IMG/VR virus record: IMGVR_UViG_3300042448_001551
Location: 1 to 62,735 of that record
Length of the DNA stretch: 62,735 nucleotides
Strand: one strand, 5' to 3'
DNA from: a virus
The notes beneath the pieces were generated by a model that saw only the letters and a list, made by a program, of their open reading frames with translations, was not told the DNA's origin and ran no database searches. Within the stretch, counting starts at the first letter, position 1. Every line of letters begins with the position of its first letter. Shown piece after piece: positions 25,131 to 32,397 of this stretch. The position numbers were made by a program, and so were the translations under genes.

Positions 25131-25709
25131 ATGGAAAATAAATATGTTGTGTATTTACATTATACAAAAGATAATAATAAAGTTTTTTACGTGGGTGAGG
25201 GAACAATACGTAGATCAAAAACACGTTCTGGTCGAAATATTTATTGGCAGCGTGTTGTAGCAAAACATGGTTTTACTGTTAAAATAATAGCCAATAATCT
25301 TACTAAAATTGAAGCTCTAAAACTAGAAAAGTTAACAATTAAAGGCTTAAAACGTACTGGGTACAATCTTACAAATTTAATAAATTCTTCAATTGGAAAT
25401 AATAATATTGGTAAAAAAAATCCTAAATTAAAAGAATGGAATATTAAACATTCTGGAAAATTACACCCAATGTATGGAACTAAACGTCCAGATACTGCTC
25501 TTAGAAATAAATTAACTGCGTCAACTCGTAAAAGAACTTTTAAACCAGTTAGATGTATTGAGACAGGTTTAGAGTTTCCTTCTTTAATTTCCGCAGTAAA
25601 ATATTGTGGAAGAAAAAAACATCATAATTTATCTGAACATCTAACTGGTAAAAGAAAAACTGCTTTTGGTTTTACATGGGAGTTTATTAACGTTTTGAAT
25701 CAAGGTTAA
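25131..25709 (+). CDS. GIY-YIG homing endonuclease with NUMOD modules
   Basis: A 192-residue protein. The N-terminal GIY-YIG domain shows YVVYLHY at 5-11 and VFYVGEG at 18-24. A NUMOD3-like stretch (HSGKLHPMYGTKRPDTALRN) and a C-terminal NUMOD1-like helix-turn-helix (CIETGLEFPSLISAVKYCG) follow, as in Seg-type freestanding homing enzymes. It is the only plus-strand gene of its region, has its own -7 element, and its end overlaps the SPFH gene by 23 bases. It therefore looks like an inserted mobile gene. Confidence 0.9.
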   Translation: MENKYVVYLHYTKDNNKVFYVGEGTIRRSKTRSGRNIYWQRVVAKHGFTVKIIANNLTKIEALKLEKLTIKGLKRTGYNLTNLINSSIGNNNIGKKNPKLKEWNIKHSGKLHPMYGTKRPDTALRNKLTASTRKRTFKPVRCIETGLEFPSLISAVKYCGRKKHHNLSEHLTGKRKTAFGFTWEFINVLNQG

Positions 25710-26646
25710 TTAGTAAACCCCCTCCTGATCCAGAAACTACTTGAGGTACTCCTCCTGACCATTTTTGTACTTTTAAATAATCAATATATAACGGTGTTAA
25801 ATATTGTTGTTCTTTTTTAACAGCTTCAGCTCTACCAGCAGCTGCAATTACAGCTTGTGCAGAATCACCTTTAGCTGTAGCTATTTTAGTCTGAGCTTGA
25901 GCTTCAGCTACTAACTTTTGTTGGATAGCACTTTGAGCTTCTTGTACAGCTTTAGTTTTTGCATTAATAGCTTCTGTAATTTCTTTTGGAGGAAGAATAT
26001 TAGTTCTTAATTGACTTACATTAAACCATTTAGAAACTCTTTTATTACATTCTTTTACTATATCAGACTCAAACTCAGCTCTGTGGTTAAAAATAGAATC
26101 CACTGTATATAAATTAGCTACGTCATTAACTGCTCCAATAATAGCATTTTTTAACCATGTATCTCTGATATCATCTACGTCTTTCTTTAGAGATTGATAC
26201 ATATCAGCTGCATTAGCTGCATTTACACTCCAGTTAAAACTTGGTTTAATTATTGCTTGAAATCCACCTTTTGTAATAATAGATGTTTCTTCATAATCAA
26301 TGTGTTGTTGTGTAGTGGGATATTCTTTAATTCTACTCAACCATGAGTTGTAAAATACCCATCCCGTAACATATACAGTCTTAGATACTCCACGCTCATC
26401 ACCCGTGTTATTCACTTTAAGTCCTACATTACCCACATCAATCCTTTCAACACTTATTGGATTGATTATAGTAATAACAAAACTTCCTACAATCACTGCT
26501 AAAAGAATTAACAGTTTCTTGTCATTAAAACCTTTGTTAACATCTCCAAATCTGTCTTTTGTTTCAACAGAATAAGAACCCTTAAAAACTCCAAAAATTG
26601 CACCCAGTATTAAAAAGGATGCTACTAAAACTAAAAAACTAATCAT
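25687..26646 (-). CDS. SPFH (prohibitin/stomatin-like) membrane protein
   Basis: A 319-residue protein. Two N-terminal membrane segments (SFLVLVASFLILGAIFGVF, then LLILLAVIVGSFVITII) precede an SPFH domain: VGNVGLKVNNTGDERGV, then ITKGGFQAIIKPSFNWSV. A C-terminal Ala/Gln-rich coiled coil (KAVQEAQSAIQQKLVAEAQA) ends in AEAVKKEQQYLTPLYIDYL. SPFH proteins assemble ring- or cage-like membrane scaffolds and often regulate FtsH-type proteases. A phage copy could protect phage products or remodel the host membrane. Confidence 0.85.
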   Translation of the reverse strand: MISFLVLVASFLILGAIFGVFKGSYSVETKDRFGDVNKGFNDKKLLILLAVIVGSFVITIINPISVERIDVGNVGLKVNNTGDERGVSKTVYVTGWVFYNSWLSRIKEYPTTQQHIDYEETSIITKGGFQAIIKPSFNWSVNAANAADMYQSLKKDVDDIRDTWLKNAIIGAVNDVANLYTVDSIFNHRAEFESDIVKECNKRVSKWFNVSQLRTNILPPKEITEAINAKTKAVQEAQSAIQQKLVAEAQAQTKIATAKGDSAQAVIAAAGRAEAVKKEQQYLTPLYIDYLKVQKWSGGVPQVVSGSGGGLLINLDSKR

Positions 26647-26848
26647 TGTTTTTAATTATATTGGTTATTAAATAAAATACAAATTTACCTAAATGGATTA
26701 CTAAAAAAATCCATAAAAACATTAATAATGATATTGCCACTCCTGTTAATAAGAGATCATTATTTTTAGAAGCAAAATCTCCTAAATAATATATTAAAAC
26801 TAATGTTAATATAAAATGAAAGAATAATAAAATACTTTTTTTAATCAT
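26639..26848 (-). CDS. Small membrane protein
   Basis: A 69-residue protein with two hydrophobic segments (ILLFFHFILTLVLIYYL and LLLTGVAISLLMFLWIFLVI), overlapping the start of the SPFH gene by 8 bases. I start at 26848 (MIKKSILL), 21 bases inside the longest reading, because an A/T leader ending TATATT precedes that ATG. It may accompany the SPFH protein in the membrane. Confidence 0.6.
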   Translation of the reverse strand: MIKKSILLFFHFILTLVLIYYLGDFASKNNDLLLTGVAISLLMFLWIFLVIHLGKFVFYLITNIIKNND

Positions 26849-27015
26849 AATATAAAGTTTATTACACATATCTTAGGGACTGCATTTCTAAGTTAGTACA
26901 CATCATTACTACTTTCTTTATAAACGCATTCATTTCTGAATCTAGTCAATATAGATTTCATTCTGTGTCTTATAATTAATACTATACAGGCTCCTAAGAT
27001 CATGTAAAAAGTTCA

Positions 27016-27101
27016 GTATCACGGCCCCCCTTGTTTATGGCTAATCTTATCATAAACATAAATTTATATAAAAGTAGGATAAACAGATGGGGGCGTGACA
27101 C
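27016..27101. ncRNA. Candidate structured RNA element
   Basis: GTATCACG (27016-27023) pairs with CGTGACAC (27094-27101), and CCCCC (27025-27029) with GGGGG (27089-27093), giving a 13-bp closing stem. Inside it GTTTATG (27033-27039) pairs with CATAAAC (27051-27057). No gene is seen in 26870-27103. The G/C-rich stem stands out in an AT-rich genome. The flanking genes are on the minus strand, so the RNA probably is too. Confidence 0.55.
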
Positions 27102-27103
27102 TA

Positions 27104-27310
27104 TTAAATTCTTTGTTTTAAGATGGAAAGCTCTTTATTTATACGCTCCACATCTTTATCAGTTAAAGGAATATTACTAAGTGTCTGATCAGATTTTTTA
27201 GGAGCTTTCATTCCTTTCTTTAACTGATTTTCCAGACGTTCTATAACTCTTTCTCTTCTAGACTTTGCTTGAGGTGTACCATTAAAACTTTTAGTTGATT
27301 TATTACTCAC
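27104..27310 (-). CDS. Small basic helical protein
   Basis: A 68-residue Lys/Arg/Ser-rich protein with a C-terminal helix (DKDVERINKELSILKQRI). It starts 13 bases after the helix-turn-helix gene. No motif; a DNA- or RNA-binding accessory is possible. Confidence 0.55.
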   Translation of the reverse strand: MSNKSTKSFNGTPQAKSRRERVIERLENQLKKGMKAPKKSDQTLSNIPLTDKDVERINKELSILKQRI

Positions 27311-27323
27311 TGTTTATATAGTT

Positions 27324-27608
27324 TTATTTTAATAATATTGTTGTATGACTTTTACCAATTCCATTGGAATAACGAGATATTACACCTGCCACCATTAAAG
27401 ATTTAATACTTCTTTTAACTGTAGAAGGTGTAATATTTAAATCAGCTGCTATTCTATTAACAGATACAAATAATGAGTTAGATTCACTATCTGCATAAAG
27501 AGATAGATATGCATAAACTGCTTTATCCCTTAATGAAATAGCTGGATCTTTTATAACCAAAGAGGAAACTTGACCAAAGCCATCTTTCAATCTTGGATTT
27601 TTACTCAT
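27324..27608 (-). CDS. Winged-helix DNA-binding protein (HTH_36-like)
   Basis: A 94-residue protein. DKAVYAYLSLYADSESNSLF, SVNRIAADLNITPSTVKRSI and KSLMVAGVIS form the helix-turn-helix plus wing typical of replication-initiator/DnaD-type N-terminal domains, where the motif reads 'ls..KavYayL...a......s...iA..l..s..Tv.r.l..L...G.I'. It is short, so it lacks a partner domain and is likely a regulator. Confidence 0.75.
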   Translation of the reverse strand: MSKNPRLKDGFGQVSSLVIKDPAISLRDKAVYAYLSLYADSESNSLFVSVNRIAADLNITPSTVKRSIKSLMVAGVISRYSNGIGKSHTTILLK

Positions 27609-27619
27609 TATTTAATGAT

Positions 27620-28291
27620 TTATTCTTCATCAGAATTTAAAAGAATGTTGTTAAGCATAGAATCAACTTCTTTAGTTGATTCTTTTACATAATCTAATAA
27701 CTCTTGATCTTTATAATTTTCAGCTAAAATCTTTAAATAATCTGTAAAATTATGTTTTGATTTAATTATAAAATCAACACGTTTTAATAAAGTGAATGGA
27801 TCTAATTTATTAATAGGAAGTTCATTTTTATTAGATAAATTAAATAAAGAATCATCATCGTCATCATCGTCATCAGATTTTCTAGTAATTTCTAAATGAT
27901 CTCCAAACTTTTCTTTAAGTTCACCAAGCATCTTTAACATATTAATAGCAGTTTTTTCTTCTTCACTCATTTCATCATTAATCTGAGCAAGATGAGCGTT
28001 TATAGTTTGTAAAGAAAGCTTATGAAAATTATTAAACATTAATAGAGTGTAAGCATATTCTTCTTCAGAATTTACTAACTTCATACATCTTTCAAGATCT
28101 CCAGTTGCTGTTCTCATTTCTCTTGGAGCATCTTTTTTATTTTCACCATAAAGATTATTTAAAACAAGAGCATTAACCATAGTAACAAAAAATATTCTTT
28201 CTCTTGATACCATAATTAATACATCTTTTATACCTAATGCTCTGTTAAACATTGCTTCTTCATGTTTATAACAGTTTGTTTTTAAATACAT
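27620..28291 (-). CDS. Uncharacterised helical protein with aspartate run
   Basis: A 223-residue acidic protein with a run of eight Asp around residue 145. The N-terminal half is helical (MVSRERIFFVTMVNALVLNN). No domain recognised. A terminator hairpin lies upstream, so it begins a new transcript that includes the helix-turn-helix gene. Confidence 0.55.
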   Translation of the reverse strand: MYLKTNCYKHEEAMFNRALGIKDVLIMVSRERIFFVTMVNALVLNNLYGENKKDAPREMRTATGDLERCMKLVNSEEEYAYTLLMFNNFHKLSLQTINAHLAQINDEMSEEEKTAINMLKMLGELKEKFGDHLEITRKSDDDDDDDDSLFNLSNKNELPINKLDPFTLLKRVDFIIKSKHNFTDYLKILAENYKDQELLDYVKESTKEVDSMLNNILLNSDEE

Positions 28292-28310
28292 AATATTTAA
28301 TTTAAAAAGA

Positions 28311-28352
28311 TTAAAAAATGCGTAAAGGGGAGTATAGAAATACTCCCCTACG
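28311..28352 (-). terminator. Rho-independent terminator
   Basis: AGGGGAGTAT (28326-28335) pairs with ATACTCCCCT (28340-28349), extended by CGTA/TACG, and is followed on the minus strand by CATTTTTTAA. It ends the 28375 transcript. Confidence 0.85.
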
Positions 28353-28374
28353 ACTTTAAATTATGAAAACAAAT

Positions 28375-28767
28375 TTATAACGTCTTAGTTATTTCAGACG
28401 CAATACGTTTAACAAATTGATCTGCTGTTTCTCCATCATTAGATGTAAACCCTTCTATAATAATTTTATTATATACAGATTCATATGTTGGAATAACACC
28501 AGTGTGACTAATGTTTACTGAACAAGTTGAATAATGAAAGTCAACAAATGTTTTAGGATACTTATCTCTTAAAATATTTATTTTGTTACTTATTTCACCT
28601 TTTAGTTTAGCTTGTTGTTGAGCTAATTTCTCTAATTCTTTATAAACTTTATCTTTTTTATAAGCTGCATCTTTTTTTGCTCTAATGTCTGTAGCTTGTA
28701 ATTTAATGTTAGTTAAGACTTCTGTTGCTAAAGCTTTTGCAATTGTAGGCGTAATTTTTGTGGCCAT
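28375..28767 (-). CDS. Uncharacterised protein
   Basis: A 130-residue Lys-rich protein with a long central helix (DAAYKKDKVYKELEKLAQQQ) and a β-type C-terminal half. Its start overlaps the end of the 28728 gene by 40 bases. No family recognised. Confidence 0.55.
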   Translation of the reverse strand: MATKITPTIAKALATEVLTNIKLQATDIRAKKDAAYKKDKVYKELEKLAQQQAKLKGEISNKINILRDKYPKTFVDFHYSTCSVNISHTGVIPTYESVYNKIIIEGFTSNDGETADQFVKRIASEITKTL

Positions 28768-28961
28768 GATAATACGTTTTTTTGATTGTTATTTCTTTTT
28801 GATTTAAACAAAAAATTGTTTTTACATTCTTGAATGTCAATGTATTTAATATTATTACCAACTTGTACTTCTATTATTGTAGAACCTACATTAGTAAATC
28901 CACTAACATTAAATTTTTTAAACCACTCTTCTAGGCTTAATTCTCTTTCAGTTTTAGTCAT
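28728..28961 (-). CDS. Uncharacterised small protein
   Basis: A 77-residue protein from the ATG at 28961 (MTKTERELSLEEW), which overlaps the preceding gene's stop by 8 bases. The longer reading to 29030 would overlap far more. It has an alternating strand centre (GSTIIEVQVGNNIKYIDI) and a basic C-terminus. No family recognised. Confidence 0.55.
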   Translation of the reverse strand: MTKTERELSLEEWFKKFNVSGFTNVGSTIIEVQVGNNIKYIDIQECKNNFLFKSKRNNNQKNVLSWPQKLRLQLQKL

Positions 28962-29193
28962 CAGAATTGTTTTTTTGGTCTCTAAAATTTTTAAATCTTT
29001 TAATAACTTCTTCTGGTCCACCTTTAGCAATTGCTATTTCCTTAGAAAGCAACATTGAACAAAACATAGACAGTTCTTTTGTAGCTCCTATGTTTTCAGG
29101 ATTTTCTATAACTTTTTCAGCTGCTTCTTTAATTTTTTTAGCCAATTCTTCAACGGGCATACTAGCAGCTAGCATGATGATTAACTCCTCCAT
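28954..29193 (-). CDS. Small helical protein
   Basis: A 79-residue helical protein (MPVEELAKKIKEAAEKVIEN and SMFCSMLLSKEIAIA). It sits between a small lipoprotein gene and another unknown, all closely spaced. No function assigned. Confidence 0.55.
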   Translation of the reverse strand: MEELIIMLAASMPVEELAKKIKEAAEKVIENPENIGATKELSMFCSMLLSKEIAIAKGGPEEVIKRFKNFRDQKNNSDD

Positions 29194-29206
29194 AATTGTT
29201 TTTTTT

Positions 29207-29350
29207 TTAAAAGGTTGAATAAGATTTTTTCTTTACTACATATCTGCATCCAGTTTTAGGTGCAGAACAAGATGTTATGCTAAATATAGCCCAAGCTAAT
29301 AAAGCTGTATATAAAGCTAAAATGATTAGTGATTCTTTATTTTTCTTCAT
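29207..29350 (-). CDS. Small putative lipoprotein, 47 residues
   Basis: The reading frame MKKNKESLIILALYTALLAW continues to AIFSITSCSAPKTGCRYVV. A charged start, a hydrophobic core and the lipobox-like ITSC make it a candidate envelope lipoprotein, perhaps for superinfection exclusion. It overlaps the end of the 29337 gene by 14 bases, filling what otherwise looks like a gap. Confidence 0.65.
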   Translation of the reverse strand: MKKNKESLIILALYTALLAWAIFSITSCSAPKTGCRYVVKKKSYSTF

Positions 29351-29597
29351 TTACTAGTTTTTTAATAGATAATCTTTTTGGAAAGTTTTCATCTTTAGCA
29401 ATTCTAAATATTTCTCTTTCAGAAATACCAGTTATTTTAGATATTTTAGTGATAGATTTAAACTTAATTATATCCATCCAACATTTTTTTATAATGCCCA
29501 CTTTCATATCTTGGATATTTAAATTGTCATTTTCATTGTAAATGATTGTTGGAAACTTTTCACATAAATTAACATAATTAGTATTTCTTTTTCCCAT
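29337..29597 (-). CDS. Small helix-turn-helix protein
   Basis: An 86-residue protein from ATG 29597 (MGKRNTNYVN). FKSITKISKITGISEREIFR IAKDENFPKRL reads as a helix-turn-helix of the MerR/AlpA type (recognition helix then a FPKRLS turn). It is a candidate transcription regulator or excisionase-like protein. Confidence 0.65.
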   Translation of the reverse strand: MGKRNTNYVNLCEKFPTIIYNENDNLNIQDMKVGIIKKCWMDIIKFKSITKISKITGISEREIFRIAKDENFPKRLSIKKLVNEEK

Positions 29598-29599
29598 GT

Positions 29600-29737
29600 T
29601 TAATCTTTTATTAATGAATAACATTCTAGTGCATGCTCATAATTAATAGCCCAAATTCTAAATCCGTCTATAATCCACATGCATTTACCTGATTTAAGAT
29701 TTATTTCATCAGGTGGTGGATTTAATTGATTTTCCAT
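29600..29737 (-). CDS. Small protein, 45 residues
   Basis: The frame MENQLNPPPDEINLKSGKCM continues to WIIDGFRIWAINYEHALECY. It starts at an ATG that overlaps the stop of the membrane protein upstream (TAATG) and ends 3 bases before the next start, which supports real coding. The hydrophobic, Cys-containing core is compact. Function unknown. Confidence 0.65.
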   Translation of the reverse strand: MENQLNPPPDEINLKSGKCMWIIDGFRIWAINYEHALECYSLIKD

Positions 29738-29907
29738 TATCTTTTACGTTTAAGTCTAAAATAAGTGGACCAAAATTTTTCTACATAATAATGAACTAAT
29801 TCTTTCGGGTGTTTAAAATCCCAATTCCATAATGCTTCACATAAAAGTATGAAATAAGCTGGAATAAAAGTTATTGTTAATATTAAGAATTTTAATATGT
29901 ATTTCAT
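29737..29907 (-). CDS. Small membrane protein, 56 residues
   Basis: The frame MKYILKFLILTITFIPAYFI has one membrane segment and a basic tail ending STYFRLKRKR. Its ATG lies 11 bases behind the recurrent leader motif (29918-29937), and its stop overlaps the next ATG. Function unknown. Confidence 0.65.
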   Translation of the reverse strand: MKYILKFLILTITFIPAYFILLCEALWNWDFKHPKELVHYYVEKFWSTYFRLKRKR

Positions 29908-29917
29908 TGTTTAATGA

Positions 29918-29937
29918 ATTTTAATGGTGATAAAATA
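29918..29937 (-). promoter_or_regulatory. Recurrent leader motif, copy 2
   Basis: Minus-strand TATTTTATCACCATTAAAAT between the end of a structured noncoding element and the ATG at 29907 (11-base spacing). It matches the copy at 32674-32693 in 18 of 20 positions. Confidence 0.55.
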
Positions 29938-29938
29938 G

Positions 29939-30211
29939 AGTCCCCACGTAGAAACGCAGGGACTTGTCATAAAAATAATACAAACAGTTTTTGACATGTT
30001 TAGGTCAATAATATATGGTTAATGTTTCTTTATTAACGTGGTAACAAATGCCCACGGAGTATCCACTTGTCTAGAACTTAGTAAGAAGTCCTCAATCTTC
30101 TTTGATTTATAATCTAGAATATTAACAAAAAAAATATGTAGAAAATTCTACATATTAAGATCACACGTCTTTCATCTAATATTAGATCCCTTCGTTAACT
30201 TCCTGTGTGAT
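29939..30211 (-). ncRNA. Candidate structured RNA element
   Basis: The stretch 29908-30217 has no plausible gene. It holds several stems: AGTCCC/GGGACT (29939-29944 with 29959-29964), CGTGG/CCACG (30037-30041 with 30052-30056), a terminator hairpin (30126-30155), and ATCACAC/GTGTGAT (30160-30166 with 30205-30211) enclosing the perfect palindrome ATCTAATATTAGAT. The part below 30126 follows a terminator and could be an independent RNA of about 190 bases. Confidence 0.5.
30126..30155 (-). terminator. Rho-independent terminator
   Basis: ATATGTAGAA (30134-30143) pairs with TTCTACATAT (30146-30155), followed on the minus strand by at least eight T. It ends the transcript carrying the 30218 gene. 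Confidence 0.95.
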
Positions 30212-30217
30212 AAGATT

Positions 30218-30595
30218 TTAAATTAAATTAAATTTGGTTAGTTTATCTCTACTTTCTTCTTTATTTATGTTCATCAAGTAATTCTGGACATTAGTAATGA
30301 TTTTTTTATTATAAACACTATTTAAAAATCCTAATGTTATAGGTTTAGTGACAACATTACTTTTATCTATATTATTATTTTTAAAATCACTAATGGCAGA
30401 TAGTATTTGATTTTTATATCCAGAGTTTCCATTAATAAGATTTATTGTTTTATTAGTTAAAAAACCATTAACAACAATTCTTAATTGATGAACTTTAAGT
30501 CCTTTTTTAAATGTTATAATATACTCATCATAACCATCATGGACAAAAGAATCATTAATTTTTTCATATTTAGCAATTTTAAAATTTATTTGCAT
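30218..30595 (-). CDS. Uncharacterised protein
   Basis: A 125-residue basic, Asn/Lys/Ile-rich protein with a β-rich N-terminal half (EYIITFKKGLKVHQLRIVV). It lies between two noncoding stretches of more than 300 bases. No family recognised. Confidence 0.5.
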   Translation of the reverse strand: MQINFKIAKYEKINDSFVHDGYDEYIITFKKGLKVHQLRIVVNGFLTNKTINLINGNSGYKNQILSAISDFKNNNIDKSNVVTKPITLGFLNSVYNKKIITNVQNYLMNINKEESRDKLTKFNLI

Positions 30596-30604
30596 ATATA
30601 ATTA

Positions 30605-30930
30605 TTTTTTTAAATATAAAAATGTAACTTTTAAATTACCCCCAGAGTTACCAACTGTGTCAACATACGATTTGAAACTCAAAACAGATCTTACGGTATG
30701 TAATAGTTGTCTTCGATCCTTACACTTAGGCTATTGTAGTCAGGACAGGAATGACCCTGTTTAGGTGTTTTAACATTAAACTAGTATTACATTGGAATTG
30801 ACCAATATCTCCTAATGACTTTTTGTTCGTCACCTGACTATAAAATGAGGGTGAGAAACCCTCTGTGTTGTGGGACTACCTATCCCATAGTTCATTACAG
30901 ATTCCTTTCTCAAGGGAACAACACACATTT
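30605..30930 (-). ncRNA. Structured RNA, family member A
   Basis: A gene-free stretch with stems TGTGTTGT/ACAACACA (30864-30871 with 30918-30925), GAGGGT/ACCCTC, TAGTCAGG/CCTGACTA (30737-30744 with 30833-30840) and ACAGG/CCTGT (30745-30749 with 30756-30760). Member B at 31225-31590 has the same stems with compensatory changes (CG for TA in the first, AT for GC in the last), which is direct evidence for selected RNA structure. Strand is taken from the neighbouring genes. Confidence 0.75.
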
Positions 30931-30931
30931 T

Positions 30932-31216
30932 TTAACTATCAAATACCACCATCATTCTTTCAATCCACGGATGAGCTTCAAAGAATGCTGTAACCCATTT
31001 GACTTGTTCTTCATTATATTCTTCAGGACGGTCTATTAAATCTTGTTTAACCCAATATACTTTGTTCCCATCGTAAGATACAATATTATTATCTCTAACA
31101 AAATCACAACATTTATTCCAACTCAAACCCATAGATGCATTTTCTGAAATAAATCTAATTAAATAAGCATCATCGACATAATGTATTTGTTCTTTTTCAA
31201 ATAAAACTGGTTTCAT
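30932..31216 (-). CDS. Uncharacterised small protein between two structured RNAs
   Basis: A 94-residue protein (EKEQIHYVDDAYLIRFISEN, then EEQVKWVTAFFEAHPWIERM). It is the only gene between RNA family members A and B and ends one base before A, so it may be processed from a common transcript with them. No domain recognised. Confidence 0.6.
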   Translation of the reverse strand: MKPVLFEKEQIHYVDDAYLIRFISENASMGLSWNKCCDFVRDNNIVSYDGNKVYWVKQDLIDRPEEYNEEQVKWVTAFFEAHPWIERMMVVFDS

Positions 31217-31224
31217 ATTATTTA

Positions 31225-31590
31225 ATTTTAGTAGTCAGGACAGATTATGATTCTGTAACTTAGCCTATCGACTCTGCTTTACTTTAAGCTACCTGACTAT
31301 ATTAAGTTGTAAGTAAACCACTTAGGGACTATCATTAATGCTCTTTACCTTCTTAACTTCTTTATCATTAATGAACCCTTTACCGTTCAGTACTATTAGT
31401 ACCAACTTGATGAGGATAGAAATTCCTTCATGCGTTGTAGAGAACGTTATTTATTACTCTCTTATCCTAGTTTATTCCTTTTCAAAGGGAACAACGCAAT
31501 TTTGCTCCTTATTCTCTTACCCCTTTATATCAGAGCTATCCTGCTTATCTAAGGAATTAACCTATAATACGAGTTTCTCAGGGATACAGG
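31225..31590 (-). ncRNA. Structured RNA, family member B
   Basis: A gene-free stretch with TGCGTTGT/ACAACGCA (31431-31438 with 31491-31498) closing the same TTCC..GGAA hairpin as member A. At the other end TAGTCAGG/CCTGACTA (31232-31239 with 31292-31299) encloses ACAGA/TCTGT (31240-31244 with 31252-31256). Paired differences from member A keep base pairing. It is longer than A by an inserted region around 31300-31430. An upstream terminator isolates it from the 31658 gene. Confidence 0.75.
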
Positions 31591-31641
31591 AAATAAAAAC
31601 AACTAATGATTTTTTTACTTTTCAGTATTAACCATTAGTTG
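31591..31641 (-). terminator. Rho-independent terminator, possibly bidirectional
   Basis: CAACTAATG (31600-31608) pairs with CATTAGTTG (31633-31641). On the minus strand TTTTTATTT follows, and a T-rich run also follows on the plus strand. It ends the 31658 gene. Confidence 0.85.
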
Positions 31642-31657
31642 TTTAAACTTTTTTTAT

Positions 31658-31993
31658 TTAAACAGTATAATACTGCTTAATAGTAACAACTTTTAAATTG
31701 TCTACCATTTTTGTAGAAACTTGTTCTTCAAAAATCATATTTCCAACTTTTTTAGTAGCAATATTCTTTTTGTTAACAAACTCCACATTCTTACTTTTAA
31801 CCATAAATTGGTCTTGCATAGTTTCTCTAAGACCATTTTTTCTATACCAAGCACTTTTAACAGCTTTAATATGCATTCCCATTTGTTTTGCTATTTTTTC
31901 AAAAGCAGTTTCCAAGTTTTGTGGAGACTTTTTAAGTTCTTTAGCAAATAAATCAATGGTTTTTTGACTGTGCCAGCTAGTGTTTCTTTTCAT
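31658..31993 (-). CDS. Myb/SANT-like DNA-binding protein
   Basis: A 111-residue protein from ATG 31993 (MKRNTSWHSQKTIDLFAKEL). The first 55 residues form a three-helix pattern with spaced Trp (SWHS, SAWYRK) like a Myb/SANT or helix-turn-helix fold. The C-terminal part is β-rich. It is probably a transcription factor. The longer reading to 32083 overlaps the preceding gene by more than 60 bases and was not used. Confidence 0.6.
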   Translation of the reverse strand: MKRNTSWHSQKTIDLFAKELKKSPQNLETAFEKIAKQMGMHIKAVKSAWYRKNGLRETMQDQFMVKSKNVEFVNKKNIATKKVGNMIFEEQVSTKMVDNLKVVTIKQYYTV

Positions 31994-32021
31994 TTTTGTG
32001 ATTTTTGGTTTAAAAAAAAGT

Positions 32022-32387
32022 TTATAATTGAGGGAGAGCCCATTCAAGAAGTTCTTTTTGTTCATCTTCATACCAACTATCATTCACCTTAGATAAATTA
32101 TCAAGTTGATTTTGAACGTCAAATTTTTCTTGTATAACTTGCAAATAACTTTGACCAAAGTTAGCAAGTCTTTTTTGCAAATCTTCAGAATTTATATCTT
32201 CAGAATAAAAAGCATCAAATTCTGATTGAAATGCATCACAAACACTACAAGAACCATAAGAACCAGTTACTAGTCCTTTTTTATTATTATACTCCACTAT
32301 ACACCCCCAAGTTCCTTGGTAACTTCCTGCATAATGTGTATTTAACACTTTAGCTCCTGCTGCTGCTAACGCTGATTCATAACCCAT
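32022..32387 (-). CDS. Conserved phage protein (GSYQGTW..YGSCSVCDAFQSEF type)
   Basis: A 121-residue protein with the block AGSYQGTWGCIVEYNNKKG followed by GSYGSCSVCDAFQSEFD. From memory this block recurs in small proteins of many unrelated phages; its function is unknown. The two close Cys may bind metal. It starts 11 bases behind a copy of the recurrent leader motif. Confidence 0.7.
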   Translation of the reverse strand: MGYESALAAAGAKVLNTHYAGSYQGTWGCIVEYNNKKGLVTGSYGSCSVCDAFQSEFDAFYSEDINSEDLQKRLANFGQSYLQVIQEKFDVQNQLDNLSKVNDSWYEDEQKELLEWALPQL

Positions 32388-32397
32388 ATATAAATAA

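Noticed and set aside
30815-31039. 74-residue plus-strand reading frame across RNA member A
   Set aside because: It overlaps the covarying stem and the end of the 30932 gene on the other strand.
31338-31631. 97-residue plus-strand reading frame across RNA member B
   Set aside because: It opposes all surrounding genes, covers the terminator at 31600-31641 and shows Leu/Ser/Phe-rich composition typical of a shadow frame.
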